Position numbers and translations under genes: made by a program | Notes under the pieces: model-generated | Database searches by the model: none | Told to the model about the DNA's origin: nothing | Seen by the model: the letters and a program-made list of their open reading frames with translations, nothing else | DNA from: Schlesneria sp. DSM 10557 | GTDB taxonomy: Bacteria; Planctomycetota; Planctomycetia; Planctomycetales; Planctomycetaceae | NCBI RefSeq assembly: GCF_041860085.1 | Contig: NZ_CP124747.1 | Coordinates: 6,037,001 to 6,101,000, forward strand | Reading direction: 5' to 3' | Length of the DNA: 64,000 bases | In this document: positions 56,292 through 64,000 of the stretch, piece after piece | Numbering within the stretch: the first letter of the stretch is position 1 | How the letters are laid out: each line of letters starts with the position of its first letter

Positions 56292-57515
56292 ATGTCTGCC
56301 TGGCACATCACTTCAAAAGATCTTCTGCTGCTATTTCAAGACAGACGAGCACTCGTGCTGTTGCTCATCTTACCCCTGATGTTCATTTCGATTGTCGGGA
56401 TGTCGACCGGACAGTTGCTGACGCGCGACGAATCGACCGAACGTTTCAAAATTGCCGTCGTTGACCTGGACGCAACCGAGACCTCGCACGATCTGGTCGC
56501 TGACCTGTCCAGGAAGCCTGAGTTACTGATTACCACCGTTGCCTCTGAATCCCTTGGAAAAGAACTGATGGCGCGCGGGGACGCGTCGCTGGTTCTGGTG
56601 ATCGGAGATCAATTTGAAGAGCGGGTGGAAGAATTGAGTCTGAGTGACATATTCAATCCGAAAGAGGCATTGGCGGTTTCGGGACTGAGTGCCATTGATC
56701 TCAATGTTCACATGAAGCCTAACTCTGCCGGATTGGGACGGCTGCTGGAAGGTGTTCTCCGCGCGCAGGTAATTGGCTTTGTCGCTCCGATTACGGCACG
56801 AAAAAACCCGGTGACCCGTGCCTGGGTGACACCCCGGGAAGAGACGGAAGACGAAGCGGGTATGGTTGGGCTGGTCGAGTCGGAATCGCCGAAGTCCTCG
56901 TCTAAAGTGAATGGAGTCTATCTCTGGGTAGTTCCCGGATTCACCGTCATGTTTGCGTTCTTCGTGATCAGCATCATGGCACGGTCATTCATCATCGAAC
57001 GAGATCAGGGGACGTTGCGCCGGCTGATGATGGCACCCATCAACACCGTTTCCGTTCTGTTAGGTAAGACCGTTCCGTTCTTCCTGACTTCCGTACTCCA
57101 GTGCTCGTTGCTGTTTCTATGCGGACGAATTCTGTTTGGCATGCCTTGGGGAAACCAGCCGTTCTATCTGATTCCCGTGATCCTCAGCACGTCCGCCGCC
57201 GCGACGGCACTCGGGCTTTTGCTGTCAACTCTTGTTCACACAGATCAGCAGGTTTCCTCATACGGAACGACGTTGATTCTGATGTTCAGCAGCATCAGTG
57301 GTTGTTTCTTTCCGCGTGAACTGTTTCCCAAAGCGATGCGCCAGATCAGTCTGGTCACTCCTCACGCGTGGTCCCTCAAGGCGTTCGATGCGGTGCTGAC
57401 ACAGCCGGTGGTTGATCCGCAGGCGGTCCTGATGTGCTGCGGTATGCTGCTGGTCTTTGCGGCCGTGTTTTTCACGACCGGCTGGTGGCGATTCCGGCTG
57501 AGCGCACAGGGATGA
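56292..57515 (+). CDS. ABC-2 type exporter permease
   Basis: A 407-residue membrane protein. An N-terminal helix (RALVLLLILPLMFISIVGMSTGQLL) is followed by a ~190-residue extracytoplasmic loop and five helices near the C-terminus: VPGFTVMFAFFVISIMARSF, LLGKTVPFFLTSVLQCSLLFLCGRILF, FYLIPVILSTSAAATALGLLLSTL and others. The motif ERDQGTLRRLMMAP is typical of the NatB/DrrB-like permeases (ABC2_membrane_3). It pairs with the ATPase 86 bases upstream to form an exporter of unknown cargo. The proximity of a membrane lipid-kinase gene hints at lipid or surface-related export, an inference only. Confidence 0.92.
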   Translation: MSAWHITSKDLLLLFQDRRALVLLLILPLMFISIVGMSTGQLLTRDESTERFKIAVVDLDATETSHDLVADLSRKPELLITTVASESLGKELMARGDASLVLVIGDQFEERVEELSLSDIFNPKEALAVSGLSAIDLNVHMKPNSAGLGRLLEGVLRAQVIGFVAPITARKNPVTRAWVTPREETEDEAGMVGLVESESPKSSSKVNGVYLWVVPGFTVMFAFFVISIMARSFIIERDQGTLRRLMMAPINTVSVLLGKTVPFFLTSVLQCSLLFLCGRILFGMPWGNQPFYLIPVILSTSAAATALGLLLSTLVHTDQQVSSYGTTLILMFSSISGCFFPRELFPKAMRQISLVTPHAWSLKAFDAVLTQPVVDPQAVLMCCGMLLVFAAVFFTTGWWRFRLSAQG

Positions 57516-57769
57516 TCGGCAGTGGCTGATCGGCAGTGCGGCTCAGGGGCGCCGCACGCTGGGCGATTCCCGGGAATTCGCACTCTCTTTGTCTCTCGCT
57601 TTCTGCGGTACAGATCGAGGCCCGACTTTGGGGGCGTCCCGGGTCGAGAGAGGCTCCTTCCAATCCACGTCGCGCTTTGACTTCGATTCTTCCCCCTGCT
57701 GTAATTCAGGCAGGAAATCCTCTTTTACTGCACATCGGCTGGATAACGCCCCAAAAACGGAGTGGTGGG

Positions 57770-59566
57770 ATGCATCGAATTTGGCGAGTTGCTCCCCATG
57801 ACCGGGGGTATGTGAAGAATCTCAGCGCGACTCTGAAGATTACTCCACTCGTCGCACAAGTCCTGGTTGCACGCGGGCATCATCTGCCGGAATCTGCAGA
57901 GGCGTATCTGGCAAAAAAACTGACGACGCTGCATGACCCTGAAACCCTGCCAGGTGTCAGCCAGGCCGCCGATCGGATTGTTGCCGCCATCCAGTCTGGT
58001 CGTCGGATTACCATCTACGGTGACTATGATGTCGACGGGGTGACGTCAACCAGTCTCTTGTGGCACTGTCTGCAACTGAACGGTGCCAAGGTCGATTACT
58101 ACATTCCCAGTCGACTGGAAGAAGGGTACGGGCTGAACTGTGAAGCGATTCGTCAGCTTTCGGCGGAAGATCCGTCCCGTCTGCTGGTGACGGTCGACTG
58201 CGGAATTTCCAGTACGGCGGAAGCCGAGCTGGCGCGAGAGCTTGGTCTGGAGCTGATTATCACCGACCATCACACGATCGGTGCGAAGTTGCCATGTGCC
58301 GACATACTGGTGCACCCACGTCTTCCGGGTGATCATCCCCCCTACGCTTTCGGTGAGCTATGCGGGGTGGGCGTGGCCTTCAAGCTGGCATGGGCAATCT
58401 GTGCACGGCTGGGCGACGGGAAAAAAGCGACCCCACGAATGCGGGAATTCCTGTTGAGCGCTGTCGGGCTGGCAGCCATTGGAACGATTGCGGACGTCGT
58501 TCCCCTGGTCGATGAAAATCGTGTCATTGTCCACTTCGGTCTGGCGAGTCTCCTGGAACGGTCGAATCCGGGGTTGAAGGAACTCCTGCGGATCGCGCGC
58601 GTCTCGGACAAGGACTCTCTACAGGCAGAAGATATTGCCTTCGCCGTCGGTCCTCGCATCAACGCTGCAGGTCGATTGGGGCAGGCACGCCTCGCTGTGG
58701 AACTTTTGACGACGCCTGACAAAGAACGCGCTGTTGCTCTGGCGGCTTATCTGGATGGTTTGAACAAAGACCGTCAGGCAGTCGAGCGAAAGATCCTCAA
58801 ACAGGCCAAGCAACTGGTTGAGGAAAATGCTGAGTGGGCGGAGCATCGTGCGCTGGTGCTCGCTCACGCGGAATGGCACCCGGGCGTCATCGGAATCGTT
58901 GCCACGCGAGTTGCCGAACATTTCCAGCGACCAACGATCATGATTGCGCTGGATAAAGCCAATGGTGCTGCTCAGGGGTCAGGTCGCAGTTTCGCTGGTT
59001 TCAATTTGCACGCAGGGCTGACGGCCTGTCAGACGCTGCTGGAAACTTATGGAGGGCATCAGGCCGCTGCGGGTCTGAAGATTCGTCCGACAGAGATCGA
59101 AGCGTTTCGTGTCGCCTTCGTTGAATTTGTCGCCGCGAACCATACGGTGATGCCAGGGTCGGCAGAGCTGGCCATCGATGCGGAAGTCTTGCTCAGCGAC
59201 ATTACCCTGCGATCTGTTCTCGACATCCAAAAGCTGGGGCCATTCGGCGCGGCGAATCCTCGACCGATTTTTGTCGCTTCCAATGTGGAACTGGTCAGTC
59301 CCCCGAAAAAAATGGGGGAAGGAGAACGACACTTGTCGATCTTTGTCCGCCAGTTCGGGCAGCGGATGAGGGGAGTGGCGTTTGGAAAAGCAGACTGGGC
59401 CGATGAGATGGCGTCGCATGACGGCCCGATCGCGATTTGCTTCCAACCTGTCATCAACCGATTCCAGGGTCGAGAAAGCGTAGAGTTTCATCTGATCGAC
59501 TGGCATCCTGAAGAGCCGCTTTCCGGCACGCCATCGTCTCAGTTGGCGAGCAGTGCTCTTCAGTGA
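57770..59566 (+). CDS. recJ: Single-stranded-DNA-specific exonuclease RecJ
   Basis: A 598-residue 5'-3' ssDNA exonuclease used in recombination and repair. The DHH motifs are TIYGDYDVDGVTSTSLLWH (DYDVDG at residues 85-90), VTVDCGISS, IITDHHT (DHH at 166-168), and GPRINAAGRLGQARLAVELL. The DHHA1 domain has WHPGVIGIVATRVAEHFQRPTIMIA, SGRSFAGFNLHAGL and YGGHQAAAGLKI. The OB-fold C-terminus ends LIDWHPEEPL. Length and order match the family. The ATG at 57770 (GGAG, 8 bases upstream) is chosen; an in-frame extension to 57536 is spurious. It lies 254 bases after the permease. Confidence 0.95.
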   Translation: MHRIWRVAPHDRGYVKNLSATLKITPLVAQVLVARGHHLPESAEAYLAKKLTTLHDPETLPGVSQAADRIVAAIQSGRRITIYGDYDVDGVTSTSLLWHCLQLNGAKVDYYIPSRLEEGYGLNCEAIRQLSAEDPSRLLVTVDCGISSTAEAELARELGLELIITDHHTIGAKLPCADILVHPRLPGDHPPYAFGELCGVGVAFKLAWAICARLGDGKKATPRMREFLLSAVGLAAIGTIADVVPLVDENRVIVHFGLASLLERSNPGLKELLRIARVSDKDSLQAEDIAFAVGPRINAAGRLGQARLAVELLTTPDKERAVALAAYLDGLNKDRQAVERKILKQAKQLVEENAEWAEHRALVLAHAEWHPGVIGIVATRVAEHFQRPTIMIALDKANGAAQGSGRSFAGFNLHAGLTACQTLLETYGGHQAAAGLKIRPTEIEAFRVAFVEFVAANHTVMPGSAELAIDAEVLLSDITLRSVLDIQKLGPFGAANPRPIFVASNVELVSPPKKMGEGERHLSIFVRQFGQRMRGVAFGKADWADEMASHDGPIAICFQPVINRFQGRESVEFHLIDWHPEEPLSGTPSSQLASSALQ

Positions 59567-59840
59567 GCTTCGCAGCGATTGGCCAGTAGACCTGACATTC
59601 GCGTGGATGGAGCAGTTGCGTAGACTGTGCCATTCGAGCTCAGCTCGACCATTCTTTGAAGCAGGAAAACCCAAGTCAGGAGTGTGTAAATGTTTCTTGC
59701 TTCTGAGAAATTATGACACACCTGTGAACAGTTAGTTGTCAGCAGGATGGGATGTTGACAGAATCCACACTGCAATGCCTCATGGAGTCGAGGCACCTGT
59801 CCTTTCTGTCCCTGTTTAACTCGTTCTGGGTCTAAGCACC

Positions 59841-60968
59841 ATGGAAGAGAAAAAGCCTTCCACTGCCGATATTCTGGCCAAGATCCGCGCTCAAAAGGCT
59901 GCGGCGGAAGCGAAACCCGGCGAGGCGCCTGCTGCAGTTCCCGAAACAACACCCCCTGCCGAGCCAGCGGCAACAGTTGAAACTCCCGCAGCAAAAGAGG
60001 CTCCCTCCGTTGCCAAGCCTGCAGCGGCTGCGGGCCCTAAGCCAACTTCCACAAAAGATATTCTGGCGGCAATTCGTGCCGGCGGTGCAAAGCCCGGGGC
60101 GGCACCTGCCACTGCGGCTCCTGACGCGCTGGTCGCAGCGACGCCACCTGCTGCTGCTGCTGCTGCTGCACCGAAGGTCGCTGCTGCTGCGGGGCCCAAG
60201 TTAAGCACGCAGGAGATGCTGCAAAAAATTCGGGAAGCGAAAGGGGCCGGGAGTGCTGCTCCTGCGGCCACCGCAGCGACGGTCAAGCCGACGACACCGG
60301 TTGCTGCTCCACCGATGCCGGCAAAGCCAACGCCAGCAGGAAAGTCAGGCAAGCCCACCGCCACGCAACGTGGAATGGCGGGGTTGTCGGTTGTTGCCAC
60401 GCTCTGTGCTGTCTTTCTGGTGCTTGGTTTTCTGACGGGAAGTTCCCTCCTGATTGGTGCGGGCATTCTCGTCTGGGGATTGTTACTCAGTCCCTTCGCT
60501 GCCGCCTGGGCTGCAGTCACGGGAGTCGGAGGAATCCTCACGCTGGGGACGGCCCGATTCATGTTTCCCAACGTGCTTGTTGAACCTCCTTCCAAATTCA
60601 AGGTTGGTCCGCTGTCGGACTATCCGCTGAATACTGTTTCGAACAAGTGGAAAGATCAGTTCGGTATCTGGATCGTGCACACCGATCAGTACGAGGGCCG
60701 CAATCTGATTTTCGCCCTTGCGTCGGTCTGTACCCACTTGGGATGCACGCCGAACTGGCTCGACGGAGAGCAGAAATTCAAGTGCCCCTGTCACGGATCG
60801 GGCTTCTATATGACGGGGATCAACTTTGAAGGACCTGCTCCTCGTCCGCTGGAACGGATGGGGTTGCGAGTCGCTGAAGACGGGATGCTCGAAGTGAACA
60901 AGAGTGTCAAGTTTCAGGAGGAAATGGGCCAGTGGGCCGACTCGACCTCTTTCGTTGAAGTTGTCTGA
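59841..60968 (+). CDS. Rieske [2Fe-2S] protein with repeat-bearing Ala/Pro-rich N-terminus
   Basis: A 375-residue Rieske subunit of a bc-type quinol oxidising complex. Cluster ligands are C297-T-H299-L-G-C302 and C315-P-C317-H318-G-S; the two Cys-His pairs bind the cluster, C302 and C317 probably form the disulfide. Residues 1-176 are Ala/Pro-rich and unstructured-looking, with three copies of a short motif: STADILAKIRAQ (7-18), STKDILAAIRAG (70-81) and STQEMLQKIREA (122-133). Two of them follow a GPK segment. Residues ~180-240 hold hydrophobic segments (LSVVATLCAVFLVLGFLTG and on), probably two or three membrane helices. Usual Rieske proteins are ~180 residues with one helix. A GCT-repeat run near 60150 encodes poly-Ala. 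It leads the bc cluster. Confidence 0.93.
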   Translation: MEEKKPSTADILAKIRAQKAAAEAKPGEAPAAVPETTPPAEPAATVETPAAKEAPSVAKPAAAAGPKPTSTKDILAAIRAGGAKPGAAPATAAPDALVAATPPAAAAAAAPKVAAAAGPKLSTQEMLQKIREAKGAGSAAPAATAATVKPTTPVAAPPMPAKPTPAGKSGKPTATQRGMAGLSVVATLCAVFLVLGFLTGSSLLIGAGILVWGLLLSPFAAAWAAVTGVGGILTLGTARFMFPNVLVEPPSKFKVGPLSDYPLNTVSNKWKDQFGIWIVHTDQYEGRNLIFALASVCTHLGCTPNWLDGEQKFKCPCHGSGFYMTGINFEGPAPRPLERMGLRVAEDGMLEVNKSVKFQEEMGQWADSTSFVEVV

Positions 60969-61051
60969 GAATGTGAAACCGCAAGCTCTCGGGCCTGGTT
61001 TGAAAAGTCTGTGGTGGTTTCGATTTCAGGGATTCAGTCGGGGATCGTTTG

Positions 61052-61825
61052 ATGTCAGTTGGTGACTATATTCGCGGTTCGCAGATCTGGAAGAGTATCT
61101 TTCGGCACCCTGCCCCGGTTGATCGCCGCAATCGAATCGTGGTGATGCTGACCAACTTCTTCCTGCATCTGCATCCGGTTTCGATTAAGCAGCAGGGAAT
61201 CGCCCTCTCATATACCTGGTGTATGGGAGGGATTACGTTTTTCCTGTTCCTGGTGGAAGCGATCACCGGTGTTCTGCTGATGTTCTATTACCGTCCCACG
61301 CTGGAACACGCTTTCAACGATATCCTGGCCCTCCGGGACGTCACGACGCTGGGGATCATGCGAGAAGTCCACCGCTGGGCTGCACACTCGATGGTGATCA
61401 CCGTCTGGTTGCACATGTACCGTGTTTTCCTGACCGGGAGTTATAAGCCACCGCGGGAATTCAACTGGGTGATTGGCGTGCTGCTGCTGGTGCTGACCCT
61501 GCTGCTGTCATTCACGGGGTATCTGCTGCCCTGGGATCAGCTTGCGATCTGGGCAATCACCGTCGGTTCGAATATGGCGCGTGCGACTCCTTTCCTGGGG
61601 TATGAAGGTCCTGGGGCGCAATTGCTCAACATTGGCGGGTATGACCTGATCACCAACGGCAGCGACGCCCGCTTCCTGTTGCTGGGAAGTCGATTCGTGG
61701 GGGAAGCAACGCTGAACCGGTTCTACATTCTGCATTGTGTGGCCATTCCTTTGGTGGTCTCACTGTTGATTGCGATTCACTTCTGGCGAGTTCGAAAAGA
61801 CGGTGGGATCAGTCAACCTCTTTGA
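61052..61825 (+). CDS. Cytochrome b N-terminal subunit (cytochrome b6-like)
   Basis: A 257-residue membrane subunit with four helices that carries the two b haems of the complex. Histidine ligand pairs are in helix B (REVHRWAAHSMVITVWLHMYRVFLTGSY region) and helix D (NRFYILHCVAIPLVVSLLIAIHFWRVRKDGG). Other b6-type stretches are GITFFLFLVEAITGVLLMFYYRPT and LLSFTGYLLPWDQLAIWAITVGSNMARATPFLG. The C-terminus ends after helix D as in split cytochrome b6. The ATG at 61052 is used; a TTG three bases earlier is possible. It is 83 bases after the Rieske gene. Confidence 0.95.
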   Translation: MSVGDYIRGSQIWKSIFRHPAPVDRRNRIVVMLTNFFLHLHPVSIKQQGIALSYTWCMGGITFFLFLVEAITGVLLMFYYRPTLEHAFNDILALRDVTTLGIMREVHRWAAHSMVITVWLHMYRVFLTGSYKPPREFNWVIGVLLLVLTLLLSFTGYLLPWDQLAIWAITVGSNMARATPFLGYEGPGAQLLNIGGYDLITNGSDARFLLLGSRFVGEATLNRFYILHCVAIPLVVSLLIAIHFWRVRKDGGISQPL

Positions 61826-61947
61826 TCAGTCACTAAGGCGATTGAATTCTGGTGACTGGTTTGTGTGGATGAGGCTCGAACGAGGCGCGTTTTTCCAGAG
61901 AACGTTGAATCACTCACTTCAGTGGGTGGCAGACGACAATCACAATT

Positions 61948-63333
61948 ATGCAAAACATAACCCACAACCCTAATCTCACCGCCTCCGTCATCTACGGCCT
62001 GGGATGGGTCTACCTGCTGCTGTTTTTCATGAATGCCTACTGGACTCGACGGAGCTTCGCCGTAGACGGCAACTGTCGAGTCACTCTGGGGGGGCTTCTG
62101 GGAAAGGGGCAGCAAATTCCGGTTGCCACGTTCTGGGCCGTCTATTCTGCTTTGTTGCTGATGGTGGCTGTGACTCACCTTACCGGCGCCAATCAACCGC
62201 AGCAGTTCAGTCTGCAAATGCCTGAGATTCTGAAAGAGCCGATCAATCGAGCGTCGAACCCCGTCGCCTTTTTCGTGGGTTCGACGTTGCTGTACGTGCT
62301 GATGATCGTGCTGCGACGGTGGTGGACTAAAGATACACCCGCATGGATCCTGCTGAACCTGTCGATGCTGTTCCTGGCGATGAGCATTACAGACTACGAT
62401 TTCCGCCAGATTGTCGGTAAGCCGGACAACGTGCCGATCGTGGCGATGCTTTACATCGTGGCGTTCTTCACCTGGATCTACTTTCGCAAGTCCGTTGAAA
62501 ACGACGATCGTCGAGCGGCCGGTCGACCACTGATTGAACAGGAAAAAAACGAAAAAGTACTCACTTGGCCCGATCTGGTTTACACGGAACTCATCTGTAT
62601 GGTTCTCGTGACTGCGGTGCTGATTGCCTGGGGGATTGTACTGCAGGCCCCGCTGGAAGAACCCGCTTCCGCCGCCAAGACACCGAACCCCTCAAAAGCA
62701 CCGTGGTACTTCCTCGGACTGCAGGAGATGCTGGTCTACTTTGATCCCTGGATGGCGGGGGTTGTTCTGCCGAGCTTGATTCTGGTCGGACTGATGGCGG
62801 TTCCGTATATCGACTTCAATAAGCTCGGGAACGGCTACTACACATTCAATGAGCGCAAATTTGCGGTCTCGACATTCCTCTTCGGATTCCTTCCGCTGTG
62901 GGTCGCCATGATCGTGTTGGGGACGTTCCTGCGGGGACCGAACTGGAACTTCTTCAGTCCCTATGAGTACTGGGACACTCACAAGCTGGAATTGCTGAAC
63001 AACATCAATCTTTCAGAACTTTTCTGGATCAAGTGGCTGAAGCAACCGTTGCCCGCGGTGCCAACCAATGCGACGTTCGGGGTTCAGGCGTGGTATATCC
63101 TGTTGCGGGAATGGCTGGGGCTGGTGGCCGTAGCGGTCTACCTGCTGGTGTTGCCGAATCTGATGGCGGCCACCGTCTTCAGAAAGTTTTATATCAGGAT
63201 GGGTTTCCTGCGTTATATGGTGCTTGCCAACCTGATGCTGATGATGATGTCATTGCCAATCAAGATGGTTTTGCGGTGGGCGGCTAACTTGAAGTACATC
63301 GTCGCCATTCCAGAGTGGTTTTTTAATATTTAG
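61948..63333 (+). CDS. Cytochrome b C-terminal subunit, extended (subunit IV-like)
   Basis: A 461-residue membrane protein. Residues ~195-290 correspond to the subunit IV/cytochrome b C-terminal domain: EKVLTWPDLVYTELICMVLVTAVLIAWGIVLQAPLEEPA, then TPNPSKAPWYFLGLQEMLVYFDPWMAGVVLP. The Qo motif is APWY in place of the PEWY/PDWY of canonical cytochromes b. It is far longer than plant subunit IV (~160 residues): about 190 N-terminal residues hold four or five extra helices, and ~150 C-terminal residues add FRGPNWN-type elements (here LRGPNWNFFSPYEYW) and further helices. The start ATG at 61948 has a weak ribosome binding site. Part of the bc cluster, 122 bases after the b6-like gene. Confidence 0.9.
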   Translation: MQNITHNPNLTASVIYGLGWVYLLLFFMNAYWTRRSFAVDGNCRVTLGGLLGKGQQIPVATFWAVYSALLLMVAVTHLTGANQPQQFSLQMPEILKEPINRASNPVAFFVGSTLLYVLMIVLRRWWTKDTPAWILLNLSMLFLAMSITDYDFRQIVGKPDNVPIVAMLYIVAFFTWIYFRKSVENDDRRAAGRPLIEQEKNEKVLTWPDLVYTELICMVLVTAVLIAWGIVLQAPLEEPASAAKTPNPSKAPWYFLGLQEMLVYFDPWMAGVVLPSLILVGLMAVPYIDFNKLGNGYYTFNERKFAVSTFLFGFLPLWVAMIVLGTFLRGPNWNFFSPYEYWDTHKLELLNNINLSELFWIKWLKQPLPAVPTNATFGVQAWYILLREWLGLVAVAVYLLVLPNLMAATVFRKFYIRMGFLRYMVLANLMLMMMSLPIKMVLRWAANLKYIVAIPEWFFNI

Positions 63334-63484
63334 GTCTGCAGTTTCGGTGATCGGGAATAATCCCGGAAGGTAGGTTCAATTCGTCAACGCGTGTTGAACA
63401 GATCAGCTGCGGGATTGGTGTGTGACACGAGTTACGTGCTTGACGTTATCCGTTCAAGTCGACCTATAAGGATGGTTCGGTATC

Positions 63485-64000
63485 ATGCCGGCAACCGAAG
63501 ATTATCTCCGCAGTCCGAAAACAATGCACAAGGTGTTTTTCGCAAGCGCCGCGGCTCTCTTTGCCGTCACCTTGTGGATGATGTGGGCGGACTATAACGA
63601 CGAATGGCGTACGTTCCAGCGCAAGGCGTTTTCCCTGCAGGCGGAGCGGGAAAAATCCCGTTTGCAGAAGATCAAAAACGATCCTGCGTTTGAGGAGAAT
63701 GTCAAGTCGTTGTCGGAACGTGTGACCGCAGCAGAGGAATCCATCAAGGGGCACGAGCAGGAACTCAAGCCTCTCGAGAAACAGGCGAAGGATGCCAAGG
63801 AAAAACTTGACGTTCATATGCGCGACCTCAAGGTCCGCCGTGCCGAGCGAGACGTGGCCCGCGCCAATTACAACCTCGGTGTTCGCGACAACGTCCCTGA
63901 TTTAAAGAAGCTCGAAGAGAAGTTCGCTGAAATCGAAGCCGATGTGCAGAAACGAGAAGCGGAATTCGTCCAGCTCTCGTACGAAGCGAACGAAGCCAAA
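63485..64000 (+). CDS. Membrane-anchored coiled-coil protein of the bc cluster, C-terminus beyond window
   Basis: The frame is open from ATG 63485 to the window end (172 codons). After MPATEDYLRSPKTMH comes a membrane helix (KVFFASAAALFAVTLWMMWADY), then a long coiled coil (residues ~45-172) dense in Glu, Lys, Ala and Arg with heptad-like spacing. No haem motif is seen in the visible part. Its position after Rieske and both cytochrome b genes suggests it encodes the c-type cytochrome or another electron-transfer subunit of the complex, with haem sites downstream of the window. An AAGGAT precedes the start. The Rieske/cyt b/this order resembles a complete bc operon. Confidence 0.7.
   Translation, partial: MPATEDYLRSPKTMHKVFFASAAALFAVTLWMMWADYNDEWRTFQRKAFSLQAEREKSRLQKIKNDPAFEENVKSLSERVTAAEESIKGHEQELKPLEKQAKDAKEKLDVHMRDLKVRRAERDVARANYNLGVRDNVPDLKKLEEKFAEIEADVQKREAEFVQLSYEANEAK

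Noticed and set aside
59891-60601. 236-residue Ala/Gly-rich frame antisense to the Rieske gene
   Set aside because: Its composition is the mirror of the Ala/Pro-rich repeat region; no independent feature.

Overview
The window reads as chromosomal DNA of a planctomycete (order Planctomycetales; phylum inferred from gene content, genus not determined). The evidence is the set of protein families: two DUF1501 proteins, a DUF1549/DUF1553 protein with a planctomycete-type cytochrome motif, a PVC-type membrane-bound dehydrogenase with a C-terminal CxxCH motif, a DUF1559 prepilin-like protein, and a sigma factor paired with a Ser/Thr kinase carrying WD40 repeats. Genes are loosely packed, operons are short, and gaps of 0.3-1.3 kb are common. 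I found no rRNA, tRNA or CRISPR array.

Layout. 1-1.8 kb: 3' part missing of an SF1 helicase gene (minus). 2-5 kb: DUF1501 and WD40 genes. 4.9-7.3 kb: glycosyltransferase and secreted PHB-depolymerase-like esterase. 7.5-12.3 kb: DUF1549/1553 plus DUF1501 pair. 12.6-16.3 kb: O-methyltransferase-like protein, a short UvrC, a MoxR-type ATPase. 16.7-18.5 kb: Hsp20 and a receiver-HATPase regulator. 18.9-25.1 kb: Rrf2 regulator, SDR, RND adaptor and RND pump. 25.4-32.8 kb: Tat-exported lactonase, a CsrA-receiver fusion, a YceK-like lipoprotein, SASA esterase, canonical 6-phosphogluconolactonase and a GntP permease. 34-40 kb: an unknown exported protein, the PVC dehydrogenase and an SDR. 40.3-47.1 kb: a small protein, sigma factor with kinase, sulfatase-fold/TPR protein, lipoprotein and DUF1559. 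47.6-53.3 kb: a gene-poor patch with an ISL3 element and an ISKra4-like element. 54-59.6 kb: a CTP-dependent lipid-kinase-like membrane protein, an ABC-2 exporter and RecJ. 59.8-64 kb: a cytochrome bc-type complex (Rieske, split cytochrome b, and a coiled-coil membrane protein cut by the window end).

The genes that work together most clearly are the respiratory bc cluster, the sigma/kinase pair (2 bp apart), the RND adaptor/pump, the ABC ATPase/permease and the DUF1549/DUF1501 pair. The most unusual items are the CsrA-like/H-box-like/receiver fusion at 26830-27600, the Rieske protein whose Ala/Pro-rich N-terminus carries three copies of a short helical motif, and the ISKra4-like element, which has perfect 9-bp target duplications and a transposase split by a +1 frameshift at a T5C5 run.
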